From a bacterium (GTDB lineage Bacteria > Armatimonadota > UBA5829), in contig JAJFVF010000012.1 in NCBI GenBank assembly GCA_021371935.1, forward strand, positions 1 through 64,000: a stretch of 64,000 bases of DNA, written 5' to 3'. The position numbers were made by a program, and so were the translations under genes. Within the stretch, counting starts at the first letter, position 1. The number at the start of each line of letters is the position of its first letter. This document shows positions 28,481 through 39,118 of this stretch, piece by piece. A model generated the notes under the pieces. That model worked only from the letters and a program-made list of their open reading frames with translations. It was not told the DNA's origin and searched no databases.

Positions 28481-29551
28481 TTGGAAAAATTTGCATTTAT
28501 AATACACCCGCTGTCTGCAAAACGGGACATCGCCCGTAAGTATCCCTTCGTGAAGATGCTTCCAGAAAACTGGGTCGAGTTTGCATTGAGATACAAGAGC
28601 CCGATGGAAGTATCGCACATAACGGGTGTGAAGTCGATTACCGGTGTTGAGGCGGAGGGGTGGTTTGTCGGTTGTCCGCTTTCGCCTAAGCTGATGCTCG
28701 AGCTTCCGATTGAAGAGGTCTGGAGAAAGATCATCGGCACGGTCAAGCTTGCCGAGGCTCATGGCGCAAAGATAGTGGGACTGGGCGCATTTACGTCAGT
28801 GGTCGGCGACGGTGGGATTACTGTTGCCAAGCACTCCAACATAGCCGTCACCACAGGCAACAGTTACACTATCGCCACAGCCATCGAAGGCTCGCTCAAA
28901 GGCGCAGAAATGATGGGTATCGACCCGCATGAGGCGCATGTGGCGGTTGTCGGAGCCACAGGCTCGATTGGCAAGACCTGTGCACGCATACTCTCAAAAA
29001 CAGCAGCAGCGACTACTCTCGTCGGCCGCGCAAAAGATCGCCTGGAAATCCTTGCCGACGAGATATCTTCTGAAGTGAACGGCACCGTCAAAGCGACGAC
29101 CGATATCGAATCCGGTATAAAAGATGCAGATATCGTGGTCACAGTCTCTAGCGCAGTCGATGCGATAATTGAGCCTAATTTCATTAAGAGTGGTGCCGTG
29201 GTCTGCGACGTAGCCCGACCTAGGGATGTATCGATCAAAGTCCAAAAGGAGCGCAATGACATCCTGGTGATAGAGGGGGGCGTAATCGAACCTCCAGGAG
29301 ACGTGGATTTCGGCTTTAACTTCGGCTTTCCTCCCAAAACAGCATATGCATGCATGTCTGAGACTATGATGCTTGCTCTGGATGGCCGATACGAAAACTT
29401 TACTCTGGGCAAAGAGGTCTGCGTGGAGCAGGTCGAGCAGATCAATCAGATTGCGAAAAAGCACGGCTTTAAACTCGCCGGTTTCAGAAGTTTTGAGAAA
29501 GCCGTCACCGATGAGCAGATCGAGCAGATCAAAAAGAATGTGAAGCGATAA
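28481..29551 (+). CDS. Acyl-ACP reductase-like dehydrogenase (COG5322 type)
   Basis: 356 residues, resembling cyanobacterial long-chain acyl-ACP reductase. Shared features are LGAFTSVVGDGG, VTTGNSYTIATAIEG, the Rossmann VVGATGSIGK and the AYACMSETMMLALDG block, where Cys291 corresponds to the thioester-forming Cys of the cyanobacterial enzyme. The N-terminus is FAFIIHPLSAKRDIARKYPF. Cyanobacterial enzymes make fatty aldehydes. Here no aldehyde-deformylating oxygenase is next to it, so the substrate is open. It could equally be a shikimate/quinate-type dehydrogenase, as its upstream neighbour is labelled. Confidence 0.75.
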   Translation: MEKFAFIIHPLSAKRDIARKYPFVKMLPENWVEFALRYKSPMEVSHITGVKSITGVEAEGWFVGCPLSPKLMLELPIEEVWRKIIGTVKLAEAHGAKIVGLGAFTSVVGDGGITVAKHSNIAVTTGNSYTIATAIEGSLKGAEMMGIDPHEAHVAVVGATGSIGKTCARILSKTAAATTLVGRAKDRLEILADEISSEVNGTVKATTDIESGIKDADIVVTVSSAVDAIIEPNFIKSGAVVCDVARPRDVSIKVQKERNDILVIEGGVIEPPGDVDFGFNFGFPPKTAYACMSETMMLALDGRYENFTLGKEVCVEQVEQINQIAKKHGFKLAGFRSFEKAVTDEQIEQIKKNVKR

Positions 29552-29653
29552 TACTATCGCATCGCAATCCATAACATACCCGACAAGCGGACAAGCATGC
29601 CAACAAAAATGGTTAGAGGAAAGAATACCTCCAACCATCACTGGGCGAACCCA

Positions 29654-31324
<1,671 letters not shown>

Positions 31325-31341
31325 TTATATTTGTCTGGTGA

Positions 31342-32112
31342 TTATTTGAAAAAGTAGTCCAATTGTCCTTTGCCGAGCTTGACCGAATGCTCTATCGCCT
31401 TTGAGACATAGTCCTTCGCAAACTTCACAGCATCAATGATCTCATCACCCTGCGCCAGCCTTGCTGCTATAGCGGCGCTCATAACGCACCCTGTGCCATG
31501 CATGTTCTTCTCAAACCGCCTGCCTGCAAACTCATAGAAATCCTGGCCGTCATAGAGAACATCCACCGGCTCGCCCTCTATATGGCCGCCTTTAACCAGC
31601 GCATACTTTGCGCCCATCTCTACCAGCGCCTTCGCTGCGTCTCTGGCCGATGGCGCATCCTTTACAGATATGCCGGTCAGTTTTTCAGCTTCAAGCGCAT
31701 TAGGAGTGATCAGAGTCACTCTAGAAATCAGTCGGCGCTTCATGCGCTTGATAGCAGGCTCCGTTAAAAGCACCTCCCCGTGTTTTGCGCTCATTACGGG
31801 GTCGAGAACCACATTTGGTATCTCGCGCCTTGCAATCCGCTCGGCCACAACATCGACTATCCTAGGCGAATAGAGCATGCCTATCTTGCATGCGCCCACA
31901 CTATAATCGCGCATCGCCGCATCTATCTGCGCGGTCACGATCATCGGCGGCACTTTGTTTACCTTGTGGACGCCATGCGAGTCCTGCACGGTCACATTCG
32001 TCACGGCGCACAGTCCGTAGACTCCCATATCCCGAAATACGGCCAGATCAGCCTGTATTCCGGCTCCGCATGACGAATCAGACGCTGCGATTGTGAGTGC
32101 AATCGGTGTCAT
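31342..32112 (-). CDS. thiD: Bifunctional hydroxymethylpyrimidine kinase/phosphomethylpyrimidine kinase
   Basis: 256 residues; makes HMP-pyrophosphate for thiamine synthesis. The family start LTIAASDSSCGAGIQADL, then VTNVTVQDSHGVHKV, VLDPVMSAKHG, ITPNALEAEKLTG, LVKGGHIEGEPVDVLYD and the anion-hole region MHGTGCVMSAAIAARLA are all present. It overlaps the upstream NagD-like gene by 4 bp (ATGA), so the two are co-translated. Thiamine genes are split: thiM is at 8.3 kb. Confidence 0.95.
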   Translation of the reverse strand: MTPIALTIAASDSSCGAGIQADLAVFRDMGVYGLCAVTNVTVQDSHGVHKVNKVPPMIVTAQIDAAMRDYSVGACKIGMLYSPRIVDVVAERIARREIPNVVLDPVMSAKHGEVLLTEPAIKRMKRRLISRVTLITPNALEAEKLTGISVKDAPSARDAAKALVEMGAKYALVKGGHIEGEPVDVLYDGQDFYEFAGRRFEKNMHGTGCVMSAAIAARLAQGDEIIDAVKFAKDYVSKAIEHSVKLGKGQLDYFFK

Positions 32113-32912
32113 AGCAACTCCTCGAGAGTCTCGATTATTCGATCAGGCTTCAGATCACCCGTGGCACTTTCGGCCTGCTCTCGTGAGGTAACACCGGTCA
32201 AAACCAACACCGTCTGCGCCCCGGCGCGGTTTCCAACCAATATATCAGTGTCCAGTCTGTCGCCGACCATTACCGAACGCTCAGGCGGACAGTTTGTAAA
32301 CTCCAAAATCTTGTCGTATGCATAAGTGGCTGGTTTGCCGATCACGAACGGTTCGACATCCGTGGCCGTTCGCACGGCAGCCACCATGCATCCGCCGCCC
32401 GGCATGAGAGTACCACTCTCCATCGGAAATGTGGCGTCCTCATTTGTGGCAATAAACTTCGCACCCCTATGAATAGCTCTCTGAGCACGCGCGAGCTTGT
32501 GGTAGTTGAAATCTCTGTCGATGCCTACTGTCACAAAGTCGATCTTCGCATGAGGCTCTTCCTGGTCATATATGACCTTCATTCCCACAGCCTCGAACTC
32601 CTCGGCCATGCCCTTCTCGCCGATCCTGTATACGGTCTTACCGACGGCGTTCATCTCGACAAAATAAAGTGCGGTGGCATATGATGAGGTCATAATCTCT
32701 TCTATGGGCGTAGGAATACCCATAGACGCGAGCCTGTTGACATAGGATTTTCGCGACCGTGCGGCGTTGTTGGTGTAGAATCGGACGGCGTGTCCACGGT
32801 CTCGCAGGACCGATAGTAACTCAATCGCATGGGGCTGCAGCTCTTTGCCGCGGTAGATTACCCCGTCGAGGTCAAAAACATAGGTGAGTCTGTCCGTGTT
32901 TGATAACTGCAT
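32109..32912 (-). CDS. HAD-IIA family hydrolase (NagD/phosphoglycolate phosphatase-like)
   Basis: 267 residues. The HAD motifs are visible: FDLDGVIYRG (nucleophile Asp and acid/base Asp), FYTNNAARS, the cap region, IGKPATYAYDKILE (Lys) and MVGDRLDTDILVGNRAG. NagD-type enzymes dephosphorylate small phosphates, such as nucleotides or 2-phosphoglycolate. The coupling to thiD suggests a house-cleaning or thiamine-phosphate role, but that is inference. ATG at 32912; a GTG one codon upstream is possible. Confidence 0.88.
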   Translation of the reverse strand: MQLSNTDRLTYVFDLDGVIYRGKELQPHAIELLSVLRDRGHAVRFYTNNAARSRKSYVNRLASMGIPTPIEEIMTSSYATALYFVEMNAVGKTVYRIGEKGMAEEFEAVGMKVIYDQEEPHAKIDFVTVGIDRDFNYHKLARAQRAIHRGAKFIATNEDATFPMESGTLMPGGGCMVAAVRTATDVEPFVIGKPATYAYDKILEFTNCPPERSVMVGDRLDTDILVGNRAGAQTVLVLTGVTSREQAESATGDLKPDRIIETLEELL

Positions 32913-32993
32913 CACGGGTACTCATTGTATCAAGTCTGCGGGGTAAAGTAAAGAATTTCTCTCCATTTTATAAAGGTTTTTCCATCGCCCGTG

Positions 32994-33002
32994 TGATATA
33001 AT
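32994..33002 (+). promoter_or_regulatory. Extended -10 promoter of argS
   Basis: TGATATAAT gives a TG-n-TATAAT extended -10 element at 32994-33002. No good -35 hexamer is visible. It is 33 bp before the argS TTG start. Confidence 0.5.
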
Positions 33003-33034
33003 ATTCAGGCACTTTTTGAAGGGATGTTCACAAA

Positions 33035-34987
33035 TTGATTCAAGACGTTGTAGCAAAAGCAATTAACAAGATTCTCTCCACCAAGGAGGTTGCTTTCAAT
33101 ATTCCACCCAAACGCGAGTTTGGAGATTTTTCCACTGCAGTATGTCTGGCACAGGCCAAGATACAAAAGCGCGCGCCTATGCAAATTGCGCAAGACGTCA
33201 AAGCACAACTTGAGCAGGTAAAGCTCCCGTTTGTCAGCGAAATTCTTGTCACGCCTCCGGGATATCTCAATTTCAAGATCAATCATCCTGAGTATGTCAA
33301 GTCCATCATCAACCAGGTGGCCAAAGAAGGCGAAAGATATGGCTGCTCAAATGTCGGGCGTATGCGCAAGGTTTTGATAGAACATACAAATGTGAACCCA
33401 AACAAAGCCATGCACATCGGGCACCTGCGCAACGCAATCATCGGCGACAGCGTGGTCCGAATCTTGAAGAAGCTCAACTACAAAGTCGAGGCATGCAATT
33501 ATATTGACGACACGGGCGTTCAGGTCGCGGATGTGGTCGTGGCGATGCTTTATATGGACGAGCCAAAGTATCAGGGCGGCAATGATCTGAGCGCTATCTG
33601 GGCAAAGTGGGACAAGTCTCAATCGTTCGACTACTGGTGCTGGGAAGTATACTCGCGTGTGGCTCAGGCATATGAGAACGATGAGGAGCTTAAAGCCAAA
33701 CGTGCTGAAATCCTGCATGCGGTCGAGAGCCAAAATAGCGCCATCGCAAAGTTTGCAAAAGAGGTTGCCACAAAGATAGTCGAGGCGCACCTGGCGACAG
33801 TCAGTCGCCTGAACGTCTTTTATGACCTCCTGAACTGGGAATCTGACATTTTTCTGCGCGGATTCTGGAAGAAGGCGTTCGGGCTGCTCAAATCATCCGG
33901 CGCCATAGTCCATGAAACCAAAGGTCCAAACGCAGGCTGCTGGGTCGTGAAATTCGGGCGAGGAGTATTCCAGACCGAAAATGGGCTTAAAAGCGAGGAC
34001 AAAGTGCTCGTCCGCTCGAATGGAACCGTCACATACACCGGCAAAGATATCGCTTACCAGATGTGGAAGTTCGGCGTGCTCGGTCGTGATTTTCTATACA
34101 AGCTCTGGGGAATTCAGCCAAACGGTAATGAACTCTGGACCACAGCGCCGGACGGTGTCGACATGGATCGGTTCGGCAGAGCGGAAAAGGTTATAAACGT
34201 AATCGATGTACGCCAGAGCTATCCGCAGCAGATAGTCTATAGCTGCCTGCGCAAACTCGGATACAAAAAAGAAGCCAGGAACTCGACGCATCTGGATTAC
34301 GAGGTCGTGGTCCTATCAAATGCTGCTGCAGCAGAGCTTGGAATGGAAGTCGATTCACAGGACCAGGGAACTCAGGCTATGTCAGGGCGCAAAGGACTCG
34401 GGGTAAAGGGCGACGACCTGATAAACACTATGGTCAAGCGCCTATCGGAAAAGGTCAACAAGGAACAGAATGCACACATCCTTGCCGCATCGGCAATCCG
34501 ATACTTCATGTCCAGGATATCGACCGGCAAGATGATTGTCTTCGACTTCGATGAGGCGCTCCGCACCACGGGAGATACCGGCGTCTACTGCCAATATGCT
34601 CACGCGCGGGCATGCAGCATCCTTGCCAGAGCCGTCCAGGCACATCCCGGCATATCCACACATGCGCAAAAAAGCCTGCTGCTTCCAGACAAAATAACCG
34701 TGCCGGAAGAAAACTTGATAAAGAAAATAGATGAGTTCGGCTCAGTGCTCAAAAAGGCAGGAAAAGAACTATCTCCTGCCCCGCTTGCTCACTATGCTTT
34801 CGAGCTTGCTACGGTGTTCACGGAATTCTATGAAACTCCTGACCCGGATGCCCCTCAGCAGACACCATTCATCAAGATCGAGGACCCCATTTTGCGCACT
34901 TATCGCCTTACACTGGTGGATACTTTCCGCCAGAGTATGGCAAACTGCCTGGATGCGCTGGGGATCATACCGCTGGAACATATATAA
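33035..34987 (+). CDS. argS: Arginyl-tRNA synthetase
   Basis: 650 residues; charges tRNA-Arg. The N-terminal domain (Add1) begins the protein; the class I HIGH signature is at about residues 127-130 (AMHIGHLRNAI), preceded by EHTNVNPNKA, an ArgRS hallmark. DYEVVVLSNAAAAELG and MSGRKG stand in the KMSKS region. The C-terminal anticodon domain ends TFRQSMANCLDALGI. Longer than the common ~560 residues, through insertions in the catalytic domain. The start is TTG at 33035, near the extended -10 promoter. Confidence 0.95.
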   Translation: MIQDVVAKAINKILSTKEVAFNIPPKREFGDFSTAVCLAQAKIQKRAPMQIAQDVKAQLEQVKLPFVSEILVTPPGYLNFKINHPEYVKSIINQVAKEGERYGCSNVGRMRKVLIEHTNVNPNKAMHIGHLRNAIIGDSVVRILKKLNYKVEACNYIDDTGVQVADVVVAMLYMDEPKYQGGNDLSAIWAKWDKSQSFDYWCWEVYSRVAQAYENDEELKAKRAEILHAVESQNSAIAKFAKEVATKIVEAHLATVSRLNVFYDLLNWESDIFLRGFWKKAFGLLKSSGAIVHETKGPNAGCWVVKFGRGVFQTENGLKSEDKVLVRSNGTVTYTGKDIAYQMWKFGVLGRDFLYKLWGIQPNGNELWTTAPDGVDMDRFGRAEKVINVIDVRQSYPQQIVYSCLRKLGYKKEARNSTHLDYEVVVLSNAAAAELGMEVDSQDQGTQAMSGRKGLGVKGDDLINTMVKRLSEKVNKEQNAHILAASAIRYFMSRISTGKMIVFDFDEALRTTGDTGVYCQYAHARACSILARAVQAHPGISTHAQKSLLLPDKITVPEENLIKKIDEFGSVLKKAGKELSPAPLAHYAFELATVFTEFYETPDPDAPQQTPFIKIEDPILRTYRLTLVDTFRQSMANCLDALGIIPLEHI

Positions 34988-35084
34988 CCGTAACCGCTTA
35001 AGGACTCAATTTTTCTTAAAGTATTGTCAGCCGATAAGGCCGCCAACCTGGGTTGAGTCCCAAAACTAAGGTGAAGCTCATATA

Positions 35085-35167
35085 TCATTCCCAGCTTGAC
35101 TGGGAATCCAGGAACCGACCCTACGATGAAAGCAGAGTGTCTGGATTCCCGCTTTCGCGGGAATGAC
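35085..35167. repeat. 83-bp inverted-repeat element (gattcccgctttcgcggg type)
   Basis: Two hairpins in tandem: tcattcccagcttgactggg followed by aatccagg, and further on ggattcccgctttcgcgggaatgac. The outer ends are complementary (tcattccc / gggaatga). This look is widespread among non-autonomous bacterial repeats. It lies between argS and the secreted Ig-like protein. Confidence 0.65.
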
Positions 35168-35268
35168 ACAAGCCTGGCTCCTTCAATAAGGGACCCACCC
35201 GCTGCAATTGTTGACTTTCATACACTTCCATGGTAGAGTCTGGTGGGCGGAGTGTGAGGAAAATGGTT

Positions 35269-37074
35269 ATGGACAAAAGGAAAATCAGACGAATAGTGAG
35301 CCTGGTAGTGGCGATGTGTATGACACTTTCCGTGGTTGCGTCCGCGGCCGAGGCGGCAGTCGGCACATGGCTTGCTCCGCAGCCCGGCCAGACATTTACG
35401 ACTCGTAATATAGAAGTGGCCGTAGGCTATAACACACACTCTGACCTCAATGTGACCAAACTCGAACTCTGGGTGGACGGCAAACTATATGCCAAAAAGA
35501 TCTTGGCGCGACCAGAGCCGCGAGGTGTATGCTCATTCTGGTGGGACACAGCACACTACTCCGATGGACCGCATAACCTGGCTGTTAAAATCTATGCGGG
35601 CAGTGATCTTCTATCAACTGTAAGAAGCACCGGTACCGTAGGCAATTATAGATATGATCTTCGTCCGCCGACCGTTCGCTTCACCAATATAAAAGATGGT
35701 GATGTCCTAAAAGGCATAACCACTCTTAAGCTCAATGCCAACGATGACAGCGGCGAGCCGCCTGTGGTCAGCCTGCTAGTGGACAAATCTCTCAAGCTGG
35801 TGCAGAACAGGCCGCCGTATGACTATGATCTGGACACAACAAGCTACTCTGACGGCGACCATGAGATCAGGTCATTCGCATTTGATGGAGCGGGCAATAA
35901 GAGCGATGCCGCAGTCGTGCAGGTTGCGTTCAAAAATGGCGTCGAAAAGCCGGTTGTAGCTGCCCTGAATGTGAAGTCCCATCCAAACCCTGAAATATAT
36001 GATGAGGCTCCTGCTGAAGCAGTCCCGACTATGTCGTCAGCCTCGGTATCCTCGCCATCAACAAGAAACAGCGCAGGTAGAGCGAAACTCGATGTCAGTG
36101 CTTCCGCCAGTGCGGCAGCGCCTTCACTGCCCGTTGCATCTGTGCCTAAGGCAAAAGCAGCTTCCGTTGCGTCACCTGCAGTGAAGCAGCATGATGTCGA
36201 GAAATCATATCAGCCAAAAACCAGTTCGGCGGCAAAGCCAGTTATTATTGTCCAGGCACCGACAATTGCAAAGATTGCACCCGCACTTGAACCGGCAAAA
36301 ATATCTATCCCGGCGGTGAGTGCAAAGCCGAACCAAGTAATAGACACGCAGCTTCCGACAGTGCGCTCCGAAGCAGTCGAGTCCATACAGGGTGTCATTT
36401 CAGCTAACAGCGTTGAGCCTATCCAGCACCTTGAATCATATGTGTCACCAGTTGCACCGGTCGATATGTCTCAGTCCGCAACAGCCAAATCAATCATCCT
36501 GCAAGCTACGCAGGCCTCAGGCTCACCGGAGCAGCCATTGCAATCCAGTGAAGCCGTTGTCGGCAATGTGACCAGAATGGCTATGGCTCCGGCAGCTATG
36601 ATCCGCTCGGAAAGTATGAAAGCTGAGATGAGTGACGGCACGAATTCCGCGCAAGAGCCGCAAGCTCCTGTCGCTGCAAAGCCGAAACCTGTCCGTGTCG
36701 CCGCTGTGCCGTTCGTGAAAGATATCAACTCTGAGTCGGCTTCAAATCGAGTTTATGCATGCACACCTCCATTAAAGAAAGACACACGCGCTAAACTCGA
36801 AAAGAAAATAGCCCCAGCCTCAGGCAAAGTAAAGCTGCGTGACCTATATAATAACCTCAACGGAATCCTGTTCTGGGACAGCGAGACTAAAACCGTTACG
36901 GCAATGTCAGGCGATATGAAGATCGATCTCAAGATCGGCAGCAAAGTCGCAATAGTGAACGGCAAACAGATGCAGATAAGCGAGGCGCCGTATATCGTAA
37001 ACGGCAGGACGGTGATAGACGCAAGTGTGTATCATCAGGCAAGCGTATTTCTGTCACGGTTCGCATCCAGGTAG
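35269..37074 (+). CDS. Secreted protein with two Ig-like domains and a copper-amine-oxidase-N-like domain
   Basis: About 601 residues from the ATG at 35269 (gagga 8 bp upstream). A signal peptide runs to about residue 30 (SVVASAAEA). Two Big_7-type Ig-like domains follow; each has a SYSDG/HYSDG turn (DTAHYSDGPHNLAV and DTTSYSDGDHEIRS). Residues of about 240-500 are a low-complexity Ala/Pro/Ser/Val linker. The last ~80 residues (LRDLYNNLNGILFWD through VNGRTVIDASV) are a copper-amine-oxidase N-terminal-like domain, a common surface-attachment module. It is probably cell-wall or envelope associated. Enzymatic activity is not expected. Confidence 0.72.
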   Translation: MDKRKIRRIVSLVVAMCMTLSVVASAAEAAVGTWLAPQPGQTFTTRNIEVAVGYNTHSDLNVTKLELWVDGKLYAKKILARPEPRGVCSFWWDTAHYSDGPHNLAVKIYAGSDLLSTVRSTGTVGNYRYDLRPPTVRFTNIKDGDVLKGITTLKLNANDDSGEPPVVSLLVDKSLKLVQNRPPYDYDLDTTSYSDGDHEIRSFAFDGAGNKSDAAVVQVAFKNGVEKPVVAALNVKSHPNPEIYDEAPAEAVPTMSSASVSSPSTRNSAGRAKLDVSASASAAAPSLPVASVPKAKAASVASPAVKQHDVEKSYQPKTSSAAKPVIIVQAPTIAKIAPALEPAKISIPAVSAKPNQVIDTQLPTVRSEAVESIQGVISANSVEPIQHLESYVSPVAPVDMSQSATAKSIILQATQASGSPEQPLQSSEAVVGNVTRMAMAPAAMIRSESMKAEMSDGTNSAQEPQAPVAAKPKPVRVAAVPFVKDINSESASNRVYACTPPLKKDTRAKLEKKIAPASGKVKLRDLYNNLNGILFWDSETKTVTAMSGDMKIDLKIGSKVAIVNGKQMQISEAPYIVNGRTVIDASVYHQASVFLSRFASR

Positions 37075-37100
37075 GCGTCACAAGATAACCAGGAAGAATT

Positions 37101-37134
37101 GAGGAACCTGATACAGCCCAGGTTCCTCTTTTTG
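37101..37134 (+). terminator. Intrinsic terminator after the secreted Ig-like protein
   Basis: A 10-bp stem (gaggaacctg / caggttcctc) with a short loop followed by ttttt. It directly follows the stop of the Ig-like gene and lies just before the end of the convergent QueG-like gene. Confidence 0.88.
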
Positions 37135-37138
37135 TTAT

Positions 37139-38185
37139 CTAGGTTTTCTTCTCGACTTTTGAAGGCAAAAGCCATCGAGGACGTTTGATAAAATCACCGT
37201 CTTTGAACGTCTGCTCGACCAGACCATGCTTTTCCAGATAGTTGAAGCAGCTTCGCATACATCCGCGCGATGCTCCAATTCCATAGCTGACCATATCACC
37301 CCATCTCTGCAGCATGGCATGGCCCTCTATGATATAGCCGGAAGGAAACTCGGACGATGCCCTCCATGCGCCTGTCGACATCGGCCAGCAGAATTTGTAG
37401 GCGGCTTCTTCGCTCATCTCCTGCGCAGTAACGTCCATATTCCAACCTGGAAAGCTCTTGTGGATGAATGGGGAGACGCGCGAGTCACCGCCATGATATA
37501 TGAGTGTGCATTTTCCCATATCCACATCGCCCCACTCATAGGTCTTGTCCTCTATCGTTACCTTAACTGATTTGCCTTCCTTTATGTGAGGAATGGCGCC
37601 GGGACAACCCTTGACGCACTGCATGCACCTGGTGCAGATCGAACCCGGTTCAACCAACGGGTCAGGCTCCAACGGCATGTCTGTGATAATCGCATGCACT
37701 CGGACACGCGGACCATATTTCTTGGTCAACAGCGCCTTGGACCAGCCAATTTCTCCCAACCCGGCGGCAACAGCCGCTATGCGAATTGCAAGGTGCACAT
37801 TTGGAGGCACACCGCCCTCTCGCAGCGGCGGTATGTCCTGCTGGATCTCAGATGCGCCGGAGTAATATGGAACAGCTTCCCAGCCATGATCCTCTATCAG
37901 ACACGCCAGATCATATAATGGAATCTGGATAAACTGCATATTCAGCAGACCGCAGTAGTCGAACGTGCTGTATGACGCCCAGTAGGTCCCCTCTTCTATG
38001 CCTCGCCATCCACCGTGAATGATTCGTTTGCCCACTACTATAACCGAGCGCGCCTCGGGAAAGATGGATGCAGGATGCATGCGGGCAGGCGCGCCGTCGA
38101 ACCGCTCGATATTCGCCACACCAACCAGGTCAAGCCCATGAGAATATGCGAACTCTTTAATTTTCTCTTTTGTGAGCACCGTCAT
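37139..38185 (-). CDS. QueG-like iron-sulfur protein, paralogue 1
   Basis: 348 residues related to epoxyqueuosine reductase and reductive-dehalogenase-type proteins (COG1600). Seen: LVGVANIERF, SVIVVGKRI, GLGEIGWSKALLTKKYGPRVR and a [4Fe-4S] motif CTRCMQCVKGCPG. Unlike true QueG there is no clear second four-Cys cluster; the later cysteines are spread (CTLIYHGG, CWPM, CMRSC). Its substrate is unknown. The stop of its upstream paralogue is adjacent, with its ATG starting 1 bp after, so they are co-transcribed. Confidence 0.72.
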   Translation of the reverse strand: MTVLTKEKIKEFAYSHGLDLVGVANIERFDGAPARMHPASIFPEARSVIVVGKRIIHGGWRGIEEGTYWASYSTFDYCGLLNMQFIQIPLYDLACLIEDHGWEAVPYYSGASEIQQDIPPLREGGVPPNVHLAIRIAAVAAGLGEIGWSKALLTKKYGPRVRVHAIITDMPLEPDPLVEPGSICTRCMQCVKGCPGAIPHIKEGKSVKVTIEDKTYEWGDVDMGKCTLIYHGGDSRVSPFIHKSFPGWNMDVTAQEMSEEAAYKFCWPMSTGAWRASSEFPSGYIIEGHAMLQRWGDMVSYGIGASRGCMRSCFNYLEKHGLVEQTFKDGDFIKRPRWLLPSKVEKKT

Positions 38186-39052
38186 CTACATATACTCCGG
38201 ATTGAGCGAACGCGTCTGATGCACAACAGCCCATGGCTTTCGCACTCTGAGCGGATTGTTGAGTTTATTTGTAAGGCGGCATTCCTTTTCCAGATAGTCG
38301 ATGCAGCTTCGTGTGCACAGTGCTCCATAGCGCTCCGTTTTGGCTGCAGGATAGTCACAGTTCGGATTTGCACCGTTTTTGCATTCGCGGCACTTTGTGT
38401 CATCTATCGATGCCACGAGCATCTCTTTGCCGCAGATTGTGATCGTCTTCTCGCCTTCAGCGCTTATCGCACCGTTGGGACAGAATTTTACGTGTTCCTT
38501 GCAGTGAGAGCATACGCTGCCCTCGAAAATATCGTCGGGCTCAAGCTCCGCTGTGGTCAGGATCATCTGCAGACGCTGTCTGGGACCGAACTCCGGGGTC
38601 AGAAACATTCCGCAGTAGCCGATTTCACCCAGCCCTGCGCGCACCGCCGCATCCGTAACATCGACCATAACGTTAGGCGCAGGCTGATCCGGCCTTACAG
38701 CGATTCCCATGGGCGGAGTCTCAATGGGCAGGTCCTGAATTGGAACAGCTTCCCAGCCGTTGTCTTCGATATACTCGGCAACGCGAAACGTGGCGGTCGC
38801 CAATACACGCAACTTAAGCCAGACGTTGCCATAGAGGCTATAGTTGTCGAACTGGGTGCCTTCTTCGATCCCGCGGAGCGTGCCGCGTGTAATCCGCTTG
38901 CCGATAACAATGACCGACCGCACATGGGGCTGAATCGAAGCAGGGTGATGCTCGGCTGGGATGCCGCCGAAACGCTCTATGGGAGCAATTCCGATAAGAT
39001 CGGCTCCAGCAGTCTTTGAAAATGATTTGAGTTGAGTTGTGAGTGTGTCCAT
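38186..39052 (-). CDS. QueG-like iron-sulfur protein, paralogue 2 (altered cluster motif)
   Basis: About 288 residues, clearly homologous to the next gene: DLIGIAPIERFGGIPAEHHPAS, VIVIGKRITRGTLRGIEEGT and AGLGEIGYCGMFLTPEFGPRQR. In the usual CxxCxxCxxxCP position it reads CSHCKEHVKFCP, so the third cluster Cys is His. Additional Cys residues lie downstream (KCRECKNG, NCDYP, LCTRSC). The ATG at 39052 follows ggagg at 6 bp. The tandem pair probably forms one complex or works on one substrate, under the AraC regulator upstream. Confidence 0.72.
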   Translation of the reverse strand: MDTLTTQLKSFSKTAGADLIGIAPIERFGGIPAEHHPASIQPHVRSVIVIGKRITRGTLRGIEEGTQFDNYSLYGNVWLKLRVLATATFRVAEYIEDNGWEAVPIQDLPIETPPMGIAVRPDQPAPNVMVDVTDAAVRAGLGEIGYCGMFLTPEFGPRQRLQMILTTAELEPDDIFEGSVCSHCKEHVKFCPNGAISAEGEKTITICGKEMLVASIDDTKCRECKNGANPNCDYPAAKTERYGALCTRSCIDYLEKECRLTNKLNNPLRVRKPWAVVHQTRSLNPEYM

Positions 39053-39118
39053 CGCCGCCTCCATAAGTTCACCACTCTCAGTCTAGCGTGACTATTGAAA
39101 CAGCGGCAACACAGGGCT

